DNA of 64,000 nt from Symbiodinium natans (GCA_905221605.1 CAJNDS010002242.1:125001-189000); one strand, 5' to 3'. Counted from the stretch's first letter, positions 20,956-31,116 are shown. Notes: generated by a model not told the origin, from the letters alone. A program made the numbers and translations.

Positions 20956-21580
20956 GTTTAGGGTTTAGGGTCAGGGTTTAGGGTTTGCGGCTTAGGCGTG
21001 AAAATCCCTTCGCTAGGCCCTAGAAACGCTCTCGGCTTAAGGGTTCAGGGCTTATGGGGCTTTAAACGTAAGAGCCCAAATGCCCTGAAACCCGAAACGC
21101 CCCAAAAAACCGTAAATCACCTAAAGTAGCCAAATACCACCCTAAAGCCCTAAGTCCCGAAACCCTAGGTTGCCCAAGTCCTATTTGCCTTAAACATGAA
21201 GTCCCTAATCGCCAAAGGCTCCACGGGTTTAGGGTTTAGGGTTTAGGGTATAGGGTTTAGGGTTTAGGGTATAAGGTTTAGGGTTTAGGGTTTAGGGTTT
21301 AGGGTTGGCACCTTTCCTTGCCTTGGGTTCTCAAGGGGTTAGGGCTCGTACCCCTCAGGTTGTACCCCTACAGGTTCCTCCCCTAAACCCCAAACCCTAA
21401 ACCCCAAACCCTAAACCCTAAACCCTAAACCCTAAACCCTAAACCCTCAACCCTCAACCCTCAACCCTAAACCCTAAACCCTAAACCCTAAACCCTAAAC
21501 CCTAAACCCCTACATGGCCTTGCAGGATCCTTAAACGGGCCCCCCAACCTCAAGGGTACCACCTTAGAGGTCCAATCCGA

Positions 21581-21653
21581 CACCCTAAACCCTAAACCCT
21601 AAACCCTAAACCCTAAACCCTAAACCCTAAACCCTAAACCCTAAACCCTAAAC
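21581..21653 (-). repeat. CCCTAAA array
   Basis: About 10 perfect units directly upstream of the 21-bp minisatellite. Confidence 0.95.
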
Positions 21654-21686
21654 CTCTCTTACCATATATATTTAAACCCTATACAC

Positions 21687-22166
21687 CTTCGTGGCTAAGG
21701 GTCATTTCTTCGTGGCTAAGGGTCATTTCTTCGTGGCTAAGGGTCATTTCTTCGTGGCTAAGGGTCATTTCTTCCTGGCTAAGGGCAATTTCTTCGCTAA
21801 GGGCCATTTCTTCGTGGCTAAGGGCAATTTCTTGGTCGCTAAGGGTCATTTCTTCGTGGCTAAGGGTCATTTCTTCGTGGCTAAGGGTCATTTCCTTCGT
21901 GGCTAAGGGTCATTTCCTTCGTGGCTAAGGGTAGTTTTTTCGTGGCGAAGGGTAGTTTCTTCGTGGCTATGGGTAATTTCTTCGTGGCTAAGGGTAATTT
22001 CTTCGTGGCTACGGGGAATTTCTTCGTGGCTAAGGGTAATTTCTTCGTGGCTAAGGGTAATTTCTTCGTGGCTAAGGGTAATTTCTTCGTGGCTAAGGGT
22101 AATTTCTTCGTGGCTAAGGGTCATTTCCTTCGTGGCGAAGGGTCATTTCTTCGTGGCTAAGGGCCC
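21687..22166. repeat. 21-bp minisatellite, about 23 copies
   Basis: Unit close to GGCTAAGGGTCATTTCTTCG plus T. The left third carries GGTCATTTC and the middle GGTAATTTC, with the edges again GGTCATTTC. Because 21 is a multiple of 3, frames stay open on both strands (AKGHFFV repeats on +, SHEEMTL repeats on -). Lies in an intron-like gap; a protein is not claimed. Confidence 0.95.
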
Positions 22167-22167
22167 C

Positions 22168-22320
22168 GCCCCCCTCCCCCCCGCCCCTCCCACCCCACCC
22201 CCACGCCCCACCCCCCCCACCCCTCCCACCCCTCACCCCCCACCCCCCCCCCCCCCCCACCCCCTCCCCCCCCCTGCTCCCCCCTCCCCACCCCCTTCCC
22301 TCCTCCCCCTGCCCTGGCTC
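22168..22320. repeat. C-rich pyrimidine tract
   Basis: About 150 bp almost entirely C with scattered A, T and G. Directly follows the minisatellite. Strongly strand-asymmetric low-complexity DNA. Confidence 0.9.
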
Positions 22321-22487
22321 TTCTTCTGGCGGCCCCTATGCGGCCGATGAAATGGTTCGTGGGTGGGATGGTCCATGACAAAGTGAGGTTGGAGGACAGG
22401 GCTTGCTGATGAAAAAATATAAACTTTTTATTTCTTAATGTTTTGGGATTCTCTGGGTGGGTGGGTTTTTTTCGAGGGCCCAAACAG

Positions 22488-22523
22488 CGGCTCTACTGGA
22501 GATTGCTCGACCCGGAGCTGCTG
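22488..22523 (+). CDS. Putative coding exon, right end at CCCTAAA
   Basis: CCCAAACAG acceptor. Frame: RLYWRLLDPELL. No GT before the CCCTAAA array on the right. Phase 0 in, compatible with the exon ending at 20955. Confidence 0.5.
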
Positions 22524-22929
22524 AACCCTAAACCCTAAACCCTAAACCCTAAACTCTAAACCCTAAACCCTAAACCTTAACCCTAAAGATCCTGACAATT
22601 GAAGTTGTATAGGCTCTACTCATTCCCTGCTTCCTAGAAAGGTGCTAACAACATCTTGCGGGGTTGGGGTAGTAGGGGGGTTGTAGGGGGTAGGGTTGAG
22701 TAGAGGGGGGAGGGGGGAAGGTTAGAAGGGTTTAGCAGGGTTTAGAAGAGGTTCAGAAAAAGATTCAAAAGGAATTTGGAAGGGGTCCAAAAGAGTTGAG
22801 AAGGGTTTTAAAAGGTTTAGAAGCCAAAATGACAACCCGCCCCAAAACCCGCCCAAAACTATCGCTCAACACTTTTTGGGACCCGAACCCTATACAGTTT
22901 CAATAAACCCTAAACCCGGGGCTTTTCAG

Positions 22930-22966
22930 ACGACGAGATCACTCCTAGAACATATGCCCGGAGCCT
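22930..22966 (+). CDS. Putative coding exon with consensus donor
   Basis: GGCTTTTCAG acceptor and GTAAAGG donor. Two frames are open (DEITPRTYARS, or TTRSLLEHMPGA). The right 29 bp plus the donor are duplicated 63 bp downstream. Confidence 0.5.
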
Positions 22967-22979
22967 GTAAAGGTTGGGT
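22938..22979 (+). repeat. 42-bp direct duplication, first copy (exon end plus donor)
   Basis: ATCACTCCTAGAACATATGC onward through the GTAAAGG donor to GTTGGGT; exact match to 23001-23042. Confidence 0.9.
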
Positions 22980-23000
22980 GTAGGGTTTAGGGTTTAGGGT

Positions 23001-23042
23001 ATCACTCCTAGAACATATGCCCGGAGCCTGTAAAGGTTGGGT
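23001..23042 (+). repeat. 42-bp direct duplication, second copy
   Basis: Identical to 22938-22979. Separated from it by 21 bp of TTTAGGG-type sequence. Confidence 0.9.
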
Positions 23043-23278
23043 TTAGGGTTTAGGGTTTAGGGTTCAGGGTGTAGGGTTTAGGGTTTAGGGTTTAGGGTTT
23101 AGGGTTTAGGGTGAAGGTTTGTACAGGGGTTTTAGGTCCAAAATTTTGCGGGATTTTTGTCCCGGCTTAGGGGTTTAAGGATCCCTAAACCCTAAACCCC
23201 CAACCCCAAACCCTAAACCCTAAACCCCAAACCCCAAACCCTAAACCCTAAACCTGTAAACCCCGGCGCCTTGCCCAG

Positions 23279-23325
23279 GAACTGCTGGACAAGGTCAGGA
23301 AAAGGAAAGAGTCCGTCGACCCAGG
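23279..23325 (+). CDS. Putative coding exon
   Basis: GCCTTGCCCAG acceptor, GTCTAGGG donor. Frame: ELLDKVRKRKESVDP, ending in phase 2. The final GG joins the first base of 24427 to make Gly, keeping frame. Confidence 0.65.
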
Positions 23326-24426
23326 GTCTAGGGTTTAGGGTTTAGGGGGGTTTAGGGTTTAGGGGGGTTTAGGGTTTAGGGTTTAGGGTTTAGGGTTTAG
23401 GGTTTTGGGCTTAGGGTTTAGGGCTTAGGGCTTAGGGTTTAGGGTTTAGGGTCAGGAGATAAGCGAAGGGGTTCAGGGTTTTTGGTTTAGGGTTCAGGGT
23501 GTAGGGTTCAAGGGTTAGGGCTTAGGATTTAGGGTTTAATTCGGATCTTCCCCAAGACTCCCATGTAGCACCTCTTTTTGTTGAGGGGGAGGGGGGGGGT
23601 GGGGGGGTGGGGGCAGTACACACGAAGGCCCCTAGAACTAAGCCAAGAAGGAACTAGATCAGAGCCTTCAAGTAGGGTACTTCGGGTTCATTAATTAGGC
23701 TTTGTGGTTCTGGTTTTTGGAGTACTATAATTTTAAGATTTTTTTTGGTGCTGGGTTCCTTTTCTAGCTACGTATACCTCTAAAAAGTATATATTCTTTT
23801 CCAGTGCCTACTCCAAAGTAGGGTGCTTAAGCGGGTTCAGGGGGCCTTCAGGTTTCGGCCCTCTGTGTTCAAGGCGGTGCGGCGGGATAGAGACATCATC
23901 TCTCTCGTCAAGAATGTATACGCACATATATGTATATAGAAGTTATTTCAATCTAGCTTTATATATATACACAGAAAATAAATAACCTCAAAAAAGTGTG
24001 TATATATATATATATACAAGTCATTTTGTATTTGCGTACATCTACCTACCCGAAGCCGTGAACCCCAAACCTTAAGCGCCAAGGAATTTTCGGGCCAGCC
24101 CGGACAGGTTGTCACCCTACAGCCTAACATAAACCCTAATACCTTTAGGGTTTAGGGTTTAGGGTTTAGGGTTTTGGGTTTAGGGTTTAGGGTTTAGGGT
24201 TTAGGGTTTAGGGTCCAGGGTTTAGGGTTTAGAAGCGACCTTTAGCTTACCACCTCACCCCCGGGGTTGCGTTTGGGGCCTCGGCCTCGGGCTCAGGATC
24301 TCATTGCCAAGGCGGCTTTGAGGCCACGGAGAATGGACATCGTGAATGGGAACAGCATACTCTAAACCCTAAGCCCTAAACCCTAAACCCTAAACCCTAA
24401 ACTCCATTTCTGCCCTTGCCGCCCAG

Positions 24427-24486
24427 GGAGCACTTGATTGAGCTCAAGGCTGCCAAAGACCAGGCACGCGGAAGGGAGACTTCACA
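24427..24486 (+). CDS. Putative coding exon
   Basis: Long pyrimidine tract CCATTTCTGCCCTTGCCG then CCCAG; donor GTTAGGG. Frame: EHLIELKAAKDQARGRETS, phase 2 in and out. In phase with 23279-23325. Charged helix-like. Confidence 0.7.
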
Positions 24487-25234
24487 GTTAGGGTTTAGGG
24501 TTGAGGGTTTGGGGTTTAGGGTTTAGGGTTTAGGGTTTAGGGCTAGGATTTAGTGTTCTTGTCCCTTGTCAGCCCTGATATGCATGTTTTAAGTAGAAGC
24601 GACACAGAATGCCCACTACAATTTTCCACTGGCCAGTGCATGTGGAACTGACCCCAACCAACAGTATAGTTGGTGTAGAGAGTCTGCGCATGAGGTGATG
24701 CATGTACTGTGCAGGGTGCTATTATAGGGCTACTGGGGATTCTTAAGGGGTAGCTATTTCTGTTGATGGCTTTTCGGGGGACAGGTATGATTTGATCATG
24801 ACAATGTATGCACGTGTCTGTTTGTCCCATCTGTCCGTCTGTCTGTCTCCTGTACCCCAACACCCTAAACCCTAAGCCCGAAACTCTCAGCCACCCCAAG
24901 CATTCCTAACCCTCGGTGGCATCCAGTGTGTCGATCTGTCAGGTGTCCCCCATATGGGGCACACTTAACCCCTTAAACTAAACCCTGTTGGTTTTAGGTA
25001 TGGGGACTTTAGTTCGGGTCTGCAAGTAGGCCCTTCTTCTAGGACCCACAGCAGGCCCTATTCCCCCCGTTTCATTCCTAGGTATCATCTTGGGTCTAGA
25101 AATTGGGCTTTCCACAGGTTGGGGGGGGGGGGGGGTTCCAACCCTAAACCCTAAACCCGTAAACCCTCAACCCTAAACCATCAACCCTAAACCCTAACCC
25201 CCAAACCCTAAACCCCAACCTAAAACGCTACAAG

Positions 25235-25282
25235 CCGCGCCAGCTCAAGAGCCGCGCGGAGATGTACATGGAGTCGGGCGAG
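25235..25282 (+). CDS. Putative coding exon
   Basis: GCTACAAG acceptor, GAG|GTGCGG donor. Frame: PRQLKSRAEMYMESGE, 16 codons, phase 0 at both ends. Product unknown. Confidence 0.6.
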
Positions 25283-25312
25283 GTGCGGCTTAGGGTTTAG
25301 GGTTTAGCGTTT

Positions 25313-25384
25313 AGGGTACCTTGTTGGGGTCCCGTATACTATACGGGAATCCTACTATTTGGGGTCTATATTCGGTGTCCCCTA
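25313..25384. mobile_element. Family E short repeat, copy E3
   Basis: TAGGGTACCTTGTTGGGGTC, a palindromic CGTATACTATACGGG core, ACTATTTGGGGTCTATATT and GGTGTCCCC. Same order as E1. Confidence 0.6.
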
Positions 25385-26040
25385 TGTTCGTAAATCCCCA
25401 CCTTTGGCCTTTGACTTTGGCTCTAGGGTTCTTGGGTTTAGGGTTGAGGGTTCGGGGGGTTTATGGGTGTAGCCCCAAGAATCCTAGAACCCTAGAACCC
25501 TGGCACCCTAGAACCCTAGAACCCCAGAACCCTGGAACCCCAGAACCCTGGAGCCCTAAGCCCTAAACCCGAAACCCTAAACCCTGAACACGAAAAATAC
25601 ACCTACAACCCGAAGCGCGACACCCGAGGCCTGAACGTTTTTTTTGTGGAAGCCCAGACATTTGCAAAGGGGTTTAGGGTTTAGGGTTTGGGGTTTAGGG
25701 TTTAGGGTTTGGGTTTAGGGTTTAGGGTTTAGGGTTTAAGGTATTTGAGAGGAAACAGGAGCCCCACATCACCAGCCCTGTCTCCCTGAGGCCCTCAACC
25801 CGAATCCCTAGCACCCTAACACCCTAAACGAAACGGTTTAGGGTTTTCGGGTTTAGGGTGTAGACTAAACCCAAAGCCCTCAACCCTCAACCCTAAACCC
25901 TAAACCCTAAACCCTAAACCCTAAACCCACTGGGTGTGAATGAAATACGGCGCCGGCCCCAAATCGCGCCCTGAAACCGGAATCCCCGGGCTCCACACGG
26001 TTTAGGGTTTGGGGTTTAGGGTTTAGGGTTTAGGGAGCAG

Positions 26041-26239
26041 CGGACGCATAAGAACTATCAATGCATTGACCACTAAAGCTGTTTCGACTTTTGGAAACCG
26101 GACCGTGGTACGATGCCAGGGCTGCCAGGACAATGTGGGTTGGGCTGGATGGGGCAGGCCTTATCAGAACACTCAAGTCTACATGCCGGGTATCAATGCT
26201 TTGGGGATGGTTGAATGGTATATGCCCCTTCTCGTATAG
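26041..26239 (+). CDS. Putative long exon with CxxC-like pair, missing ATG
   Basis: GGGAGCAG acceptor, then a 65-codon open frame: GRIRTINALTTKAVSTFGNR, TVVRCQGCQDNVGWAGWGRP, YQNTQVYMPGINALGMVEWY, ending at TAG 26237. RCQGCQ gives a CxxC. An alternative donor at 26218 would splice out the stop. Rich in Trp, Gly and Tyr, unlike the repeats. Product unknown. Confidence 0.6.
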
Positions 26240-26850
26240 CCCCAATTCGTTGAACTGCTTACTTTCTAGGGACATGCTATGAGCGCATGGCCCATAGTTT
26301 AGTTTAGTTGTTTGTTGCTGCTTCTAGGTTACCCTATAAACCCTAAAGCCTAAAACCTAGTGTTGGAGTTGACATTAAACCCTGAAACCCTAAGCCCTAA
26401 CCCCACAGCCCTAAACCCTAAACCCTAAACCTCAAACCCTAAACCCTAATCCTAAACCCTAGACCCTAGATCCTGAACCAGGACAAGGAAGGACCGTCGG
26501 GGAAGCCAGCATGGTTTCCGATGCCTGAGGAGCCTTCATGGCTTGGGGGGGGGGGGGGGGGGCTTTGTGGCTCCTAAACCCTAAACCCTACACCCTAAAT
26601 CCTAAACCCTAAGCCCTAAACCCTAAACCTTAGGGTTTAAGGATTGGTTCAGGGTTTAGGGTTTGGGGCTTAGGGGTGCCGGCGAGAGAGGAGCCCCTAA
26701 ACCCTCCAGAAGCCCTACACACCAATCTTACTGTTGATTCGTAGGGAATGAGGGAATGAGGTACCCTATATCTCCCGATATATACCCTTTAAGGGTTTTT
26801 CGGGTATCTCATTCTTGCCCAGCCATTCCCTACCCACCAACAGTGCGCAG

Positions 26851-26953
26851 GAGTCCAACCAAAAAAAGGAAGAGGAAGATGAAGAGTTTGAGTACAAGCG
26901 GGTGGAGATCTGGGAACTCTTAGAGGAGCTAGAGCCCTGGAGCTACGTGGAGG
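26851..26953 (+). CDS. Putative coding exon, acidic
   Basis: AGTGCGCAG acceptor, GTTTGGGG donor. Frame: ESNQKKEEEDEEFEYKRVEI then WELLEELEPWSYVE; phase 0 in, phase 1 out. Convincing composition. Product unknown. Confidence 0.7.
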
Positions 26954-27108
26954 GTTTGGGGTTTAGGGCTCAGGGTTTAGGGTGATACTTGGAGGAGTCC
27001 GGGAGCTGGAGCCCTAGAACGAGTTGGGTGGAGGTGTCTAACCCCCTGGGGACGACATGAACCTTAAAAGGGTTTATGGCTCTGAGTAGTAATTATAGTA
27101 GAATAGGG

Positions 27109-27189
27109 ACCCTAAACCCTAAACCCTAAACCCTAAACCCTAAACCCTAAACCCTAAACCCTAAACCCTAAACCCTAAACCCTAAACCC
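27109..27189 (-). repeat. CCCTAAA array
   Basis: About 11 perfect units. Confidence 0.95.
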
Positions 27190-27235
27190 AACTTTAGGGT
27201 TCATGTGGTGCCTCAGGGTTGGGGGCCCTAAGCAG

Positions 27236-27279
27236 CTCAACTTGAAGCTCGTGACATCAAAGCGGCCCAAAATCCCTAC
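27236..27279 (+). CDS. Putative coding exon, right end unclear
   Basis: CCTAAGCAG acceptor. In the phase required by 26953 it reads (A)QLEARDIKAAQNP. No GT donor on the right. Product unknown. Confidence 0.4.
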
Positions 27280-27364
27280 ACCCCTATAAGCCCTGAACTT
27301 AAATAACCCCCTTCAATGCAACCCCAAAACCTGAACCAGGATTTAGGGTTTAGGGTTTAGGGTT

Positions 27365-27490
27365 TTATTAGCCAGTGAGAACTGTACTTACAACCCACTT
27401 AGAAGCCCCCTTTAAGTGCCCTAATCTGGCTATAAGTACAGTGAAAAGCACAGCTACAATTGGCTGATGCGTACCATGAACCTCCAAGTA
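27365..27490. mobile_element. Family B hairpin element, copy B4
   Basis: Core ACTGTACTTACAACCCACTT ... GGCTATAAGTACAGT and right end GTACCATGAACCTCCAAGTA G. The left end is eroded next to TTTAGGG repeats. Confidence 0.65.
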
Positions 27491-27764
27491 GGGTTTTGTG
27501 TGCTTGTAGGATTGAGGGTTACGGGTTCAGGCTTCAGGGGTGTTTTTGGCGGTTCGTGCTTGTGTTTGGGGAGGAGGGGGGGGAGGGGGCTTAGTTCCAC
27601 TGCCTTACAACTGCTTCAACATGTAGCCCTAAACCCTAAACCCTAAACCCTAAACCCTAAACCCTAAACACTAAACCCCATCTTCAATCCTGAAGGAAAT
27701 ACCCTAGACCCTTAACGTCATCCCGCAGCCCTAAACCCGAAATCCTAAACCCAAAGCCCTAAGC

Positions 27765-27850
27765 CCTAAGCCCTAAACCCTAAACCCTAAACCCTAAACC
27801 CTAAACCCTAAACCCTAAACCCTAAACCCTAAACCCTAAACCCTAAACCC
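27765..27850 (-). repeat. CCCTAAA array
   Basis: About 12 units, directly followed by a pyrimidine tract and exon 27883-27918. Confidence 0.95.
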
Positions 27851-27882
27851 AACTGTGGCTTCCCTTCGTCTGCTTCGCCCAG

Positions 27883-27918
27883 GTGGGTATCCGCAAAGAA
27901 TCGTGAGGACTCGGCAGG
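27883..27918 (+). CDS. Putative micro-exon
   Basis: Excellent acceptor: CTTCCCTTCGTCTGCTTCG then CCCAG. Donor GTTGAGG. Frame: WVSAKNREDSA, phase 2 in and out. In phase with 28841. Confidence 0.6.
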
Positions 27919-28209
27919 GTTGAGGGAGATGGGGTCGAGTCTTGAAGGCATGCCACCACGAATACTCAACCCTAAACCTGAACGGCATCCTACCAGCAAC
28001 CCTAGACCCTAAACCCTAAACCCTAAACCCTTAGGGTTTAGGGCGTTATAGGGTTTAGGGATTGTAGGGCTTGTCCGGGTCTGGGTTCAAAAGCGTTTAA
28101 TTAGGGTTTAGGGTTTAGAGTTTCGTGTTTAGGGTTTAGGGTTCAGGGAAACCCTTTCATCTTACTACCACCATATATGAAACAGGGTTTATATTTCTGT
28201 TAGCGGCGA

Positions 28210-28416
28210 GTGTATATAAGGTTCGTTTTTAAATTTGTTGAGTGTATCTATTGGGTGTCCTTTTGGGGATACAAGAAAGATAACCCGACGTGGCACTACT
28301 TCATATCGGATTTCTACATTATCTACTACGTGTTTAAGAACCCCGAAAAACACAACATATTATTCCGTATTTTTGGTAATATAGGGATTATTATTTTCCT
28401 TCTCTTGGCCTTTTAA
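28210..28416 (+). other. AT-rich open reading frame of uncertain status
   Basis: A 68-codon frame rich in Phe, Ile and Tyr (includes KDNPTWHYFISDFYIIYYVF and ends IGIIIFLLLAF). Base composition is much more AT-rich than nearby exons. It could be an inserted organelle-like or MITE fragment. No homolog recognised and no ATG required by context. Confidence 0.25.
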
Positions 28417-28506
28417 GCAAATGTAGTGATCTAAACCCCTACATAACGGTAGCCCGAGTCGCCCCAAAATTGCCGCGGCTGTGTAGAATTCTTGGGTCCC
28501 TTCTCA

Positions 28507-28602
28507 CTACCATTTGCTTAAGAACCACCAAAAGAATTAGTTCCCCATATATAACCCTTAAAAAGGAAGAGTTTTTTCTTTGGGGTTCTAAGCAGTAAGT
28601 AG
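28507..28602. mobile_element. Family K terminal-inverted-repeat element, copy K1
   Basis: Left end CTACCATTTGCTTAAGAACC and right end GGGGTTCTAAGCAGTAAGTA G pair imperfectly. Core CCCTTAAAAAGGAAGAG. Confidence 0.65.
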
Positions 28603-28713
28603 GTCAGGGTCTCTCGCGACATGCCCGCAAATTCTGGAATGTCAGAGTTGAGCCTGGAGGGGCTAAGGGTGCCCTCAAAGCCCTAAACCCGAAATCCTAA
28701 ACCCAAAGCCCTA

Positions 28714-28830
28714 CACCCTAAACCCTAAACCCTAAACCCTAAACCCTAAACCCTAAACCCTAAACCCTAAACCCTAAACCCTAAACCCTAAACCCTAAAC
28801 CCTAAACCCTAAACCCTAAACCCTAAACCC
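28714..28830 (-). repeat. CCCTAAA array
   Basis: About 17 perfect units ending in CCCCATCCCCCAG, the acceptor of exon 28841. Confidence 0.95.
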
Positions 28831-28840
28831 CATCCCCCAG

Positions 28841-28920
28841 AGCATGGGAGGATTCGGAGAAGCTGGACAAGGAAGAGGCTTTTGCCATCCGCTCGTACCT
28901 TGAGGCTGGGGCCTCCGCGG
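28841..28920 (+). CDS. Putative coding exon
   Basis: CCCATCCCCCAG acceptor immediately after a telomere-like array; donor GTGCCCC. Frame: AWEDSEKLDKEEAFAIRSYL then EAGASA, phase 2 in, phase 1 out. Joins in phase with 27883-27918 and 29092-29144. Confidence 0.7.
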
Positions 28921-28973
28921 GTGCCCCCCAAAGCCCGTCAAAAACAAAAGAAGCCCTTTCTTGGTTCTTTGGG

Positions 28974-29041
28974 TGGGTTTAGGGTTTAGGGTTTAGGGTT
29001 TAGGGTTTAGGGTTTAGGGTTTAGGGTTTAGGGTTTAGGGT
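28974..29041 (+). repeat. TTTAGGG array
   Basis: About nine perfect units in the gap between exons 28841-28920 and 29092-29144, opposite in polarity to the array before 28841. Confidence 0.95.
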
Positions 29042-29091
29042 AGCCTCAACCCTAGAGAAGGGTCCCCGCTATGGTGGCTGTGGTTGTTCAG

Positions 29092-29144
29092 ACCCTTACA
29101 TTGAGAGTACCCAGGACAGGGATTACCGGCTTTTTGAGTTCAGG
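29092..29144 (+). CDS. Putative coding exon
   Basis: GTGGTTGTTCAG acceptor, GTTTAGGG donor. With the G left over from 28920 it reads DPYIESTQDRDYRLFEFR, ending in phase 0 exactly at GTTTAGGG. Confidence 0.7.
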
Positions 29145-29319
29145 GTTTAGGGTTTAGGGTTTAGTGTTTATGTTGGCGAACTGCCCTTGTGGGATGAGAA
29201 GTCAAAGTAGGCTCCTCAGGGTCTGAAAGGATCTAGGTGTTAGAGTTTAGGGTTTACCAGAATCTAGCTTACCCTAGACCCCTAAACCCTAACGCCTAAA
29301 CCCTAAACCCGCTCGCAAG

Positions 29320-29356
29320 GAACCCGTCAACCTGCACAGATCCAAGATCGAGTGGG
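29320..29356 (+). CDS. Putative coding exon
   Basis: CCGCTCGCAAG acceptor, GTGCCGG donor. Frame: EPVNLHRSKIEW, phase 0 in, phase 1 out; continues the 29092 exon in phase. Confidence 0.65.
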
Positions 29357-29423
29357 GTGCCGGCAGCCCTAAACCCAAACCCCAAGGCCAGAAACCCCTA
29401 AACCCTTATACATCATTTCCCTT

Positions 29424-29516
29424 CTTGGAGGTTCACGGTACTTATTAACCGATAATAACTGTGCTTATAACTGTACTTCTAACGCTATAAGTGGGTTATA
29501 AGTGCAGTGACCAAGT
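29424..29516. mobile_element. Family B hairpin element, copy B5
   Basis: CTTGGAGGTTCACGGTACTT then ATTAACCG, CTTATAACTGTACTT and GTGGGTTATAAGTGCAGT. The right end is truncated before CCCTAAA. Confidence 0.6.
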
Positions 29517-29544
29517 AAACCCCAAACCCTAAACCTTACGGCAG

Positions 29545-29607
29545 GGGAACGTTCGCCGAGAGAAGCGCTTTCTCAAGTACAACATCCTCAAGGCTGGGCG
29601 CTTTCTG
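29545..29607 (+). CDS. Putative coding exon, basic
   Basis: TTACGGCAG acceptor, GTTTCTG donor. Frame in phase 0: GNVRREKRFLKYNILKAGRF and L. Not in phase with 29356, so an exon may be missing between them or the other open frame is used. Confidence 0.55.
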
Positions 29608-29908
29608 GTTTCTGTGGTTTAGGTTTAGGGAACTTACAAGGGGGAGGCGCAGGGTTTAGGGTTCGGGGTTTGGGGTTTGTGGCGTTGTGGGCTTTCAGGG
29701 TTTTGAGTTTTAAGGGTTTAGGGTGTGCAGGGTTCGGGGCTTGAGTTTAGGGAACGACCGTTCTGGAATTGAAAGTTTGAAAGGGGTTCCCAGGGGTACG
29801 TTTAGGGTAGAGACTTCCGGTTTAGGGTTTATGTTCCGGGGTTGGGGGGTTGGGGTGCAGATGCTTAGTGCCGCTACTTGGCGAGGGGGTTGGTTATATA
29901 GGGGGATT

Positions 29909-29975
29909 ACTTGGGGTTCTTGGTACTTAGTAACCAAGTGTAGCTGTACTCATAACTGTACTTACAACCATATTA
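29909..29975. mobile_element. Family B hairpin element, copy B6 (left half)
   Basis: CTTGGGGTTCTTGGTACTTA GTAACC then CTGTACTCATAACTGTACTT. Right half absent. Confidence 0.5.
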
Positions 29976-30547
29976 GGGAAGCCTGAAGCGCTCAGAAGCC
30001 TGAACCCTTAAACCCCTAAAACCCTAGACCTAAACCCTTGCTTAAACCCTCAAAACCTTAATCCATAAGCCCCAAGCCCTGAAGCCCTACACCTTAACCA
30101 TGGATGAAAACCCAAAGCGCCCCAAAACCCTAATTGCACCTAACCCCGAAGAGCCTTCACAAGACCTGCAAAAGACTCCTACCCTAAACCCTAAACCCTA
30201 AACCCTAAACCCTAAACCCTAAACCCTACTAAACCCTAAACCCTAAACCCTCCTTGCCTGCTACCTGGAGAGGTCGCGTCACACAAAGGCTGCCTGCTGC
30301 CGCAGGATAAGGGAGGGTTCCGGGTTTAGGGTTCAGGGTTCAGGGTTTCAGGGGTTTAGGGTGTTTAGGGTTTCGGGCTCAGGGCCGCGAGCCGGGAATC
30401 CTACATCCCTGAACCTGAAGCCCTAACTCCCTAAATCCCTAAATCCCTAAACCCTAAACCCTAAATCATCACGGGAGCGCGGCCTGAAAAGAGCCGCGCT
30501 TGTCAGCGTGTCATCCAGGTCCGTAGCAAGACTGACGTGTCAAGGGC

Positions 30548-30726
30548 CTCAAACCCTCAACCCTAAACCCTAAACCCTAAACCCTGAACCCTGAACCCTA
30601 AACCCTAACCCTAAACCCTAAACCCTAAACCCTAAACCCTAAACCCTAAACCCTAAACCCTAAACCCCAAACCCCAAACCCTAAACCCTAAACCCTAAAC
30701 CCTAAACCCTAAGCCAAACCCTAAAC
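30548..30726 (-). repeat. CCCTAAA array with CCCTGAA and CCCCAAA variants
   Basis: About 25 units. No gene is seen in 29980-31010 apart from short spacers between repeats. Confidence 0.9.
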
Positions 30727-31015
30727 AGCGTGAGCTAAGGCGTAATCCTTATGCCCAAGCCCGACACCTCGCAACGTCGAATGTCGTGAAGCCACGCGTG
30801 CAGTTACGCACCCCACCAAGCGTCCTCCCAAGTAGTTTAGGGTTTAGGGTTTAGGGTCTACACCTACACATGGTCACTTCTCTAAATTGTGTCCCTTTTT
30901 TGGGTACCCTGAATACTAGGGCCCGCCTTATTTTCGTTACCCCAAAAGGCCCTAAACCCTAGATCCTAAACCCTAAGCTCTAAACCCCAAACCCGAACTT
31001 AGCGAACATGCAAAG

Positions 31016-31108
31016 GAGCCTTTCAGAAGGATGGTGGAGGAGGACGGGAAGTCTGTCGCAAAGGACCACCCAACAAGACGTTCGGCAGCACATCATGCGA
31101 CACCCTGA
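31016..31108 (+). CDS. Putative exon ending in a stop
   Basis: ATGCAAAG acceptor. Frame: EPFRRMVEEDGKSVAKDHPT then RRSAAHHATP and TGA. A donor at 31080 could precede the stop. Product unknown. Confidence 0.5.
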   Translation, partial: EPFRRMVEEDGKSVAKDHPTRRSAAHHATP

Positions 31109-31116
31109 ATCCTAAA

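Noticed and set aside
21679-22160. Repeat proteins AKGHFFV (+) or SHEEMTL (-)
   Set aside because: The frames stay open only because the minisatellite unit is 21 bp. No start context, splice context or codon bias supports a gene.
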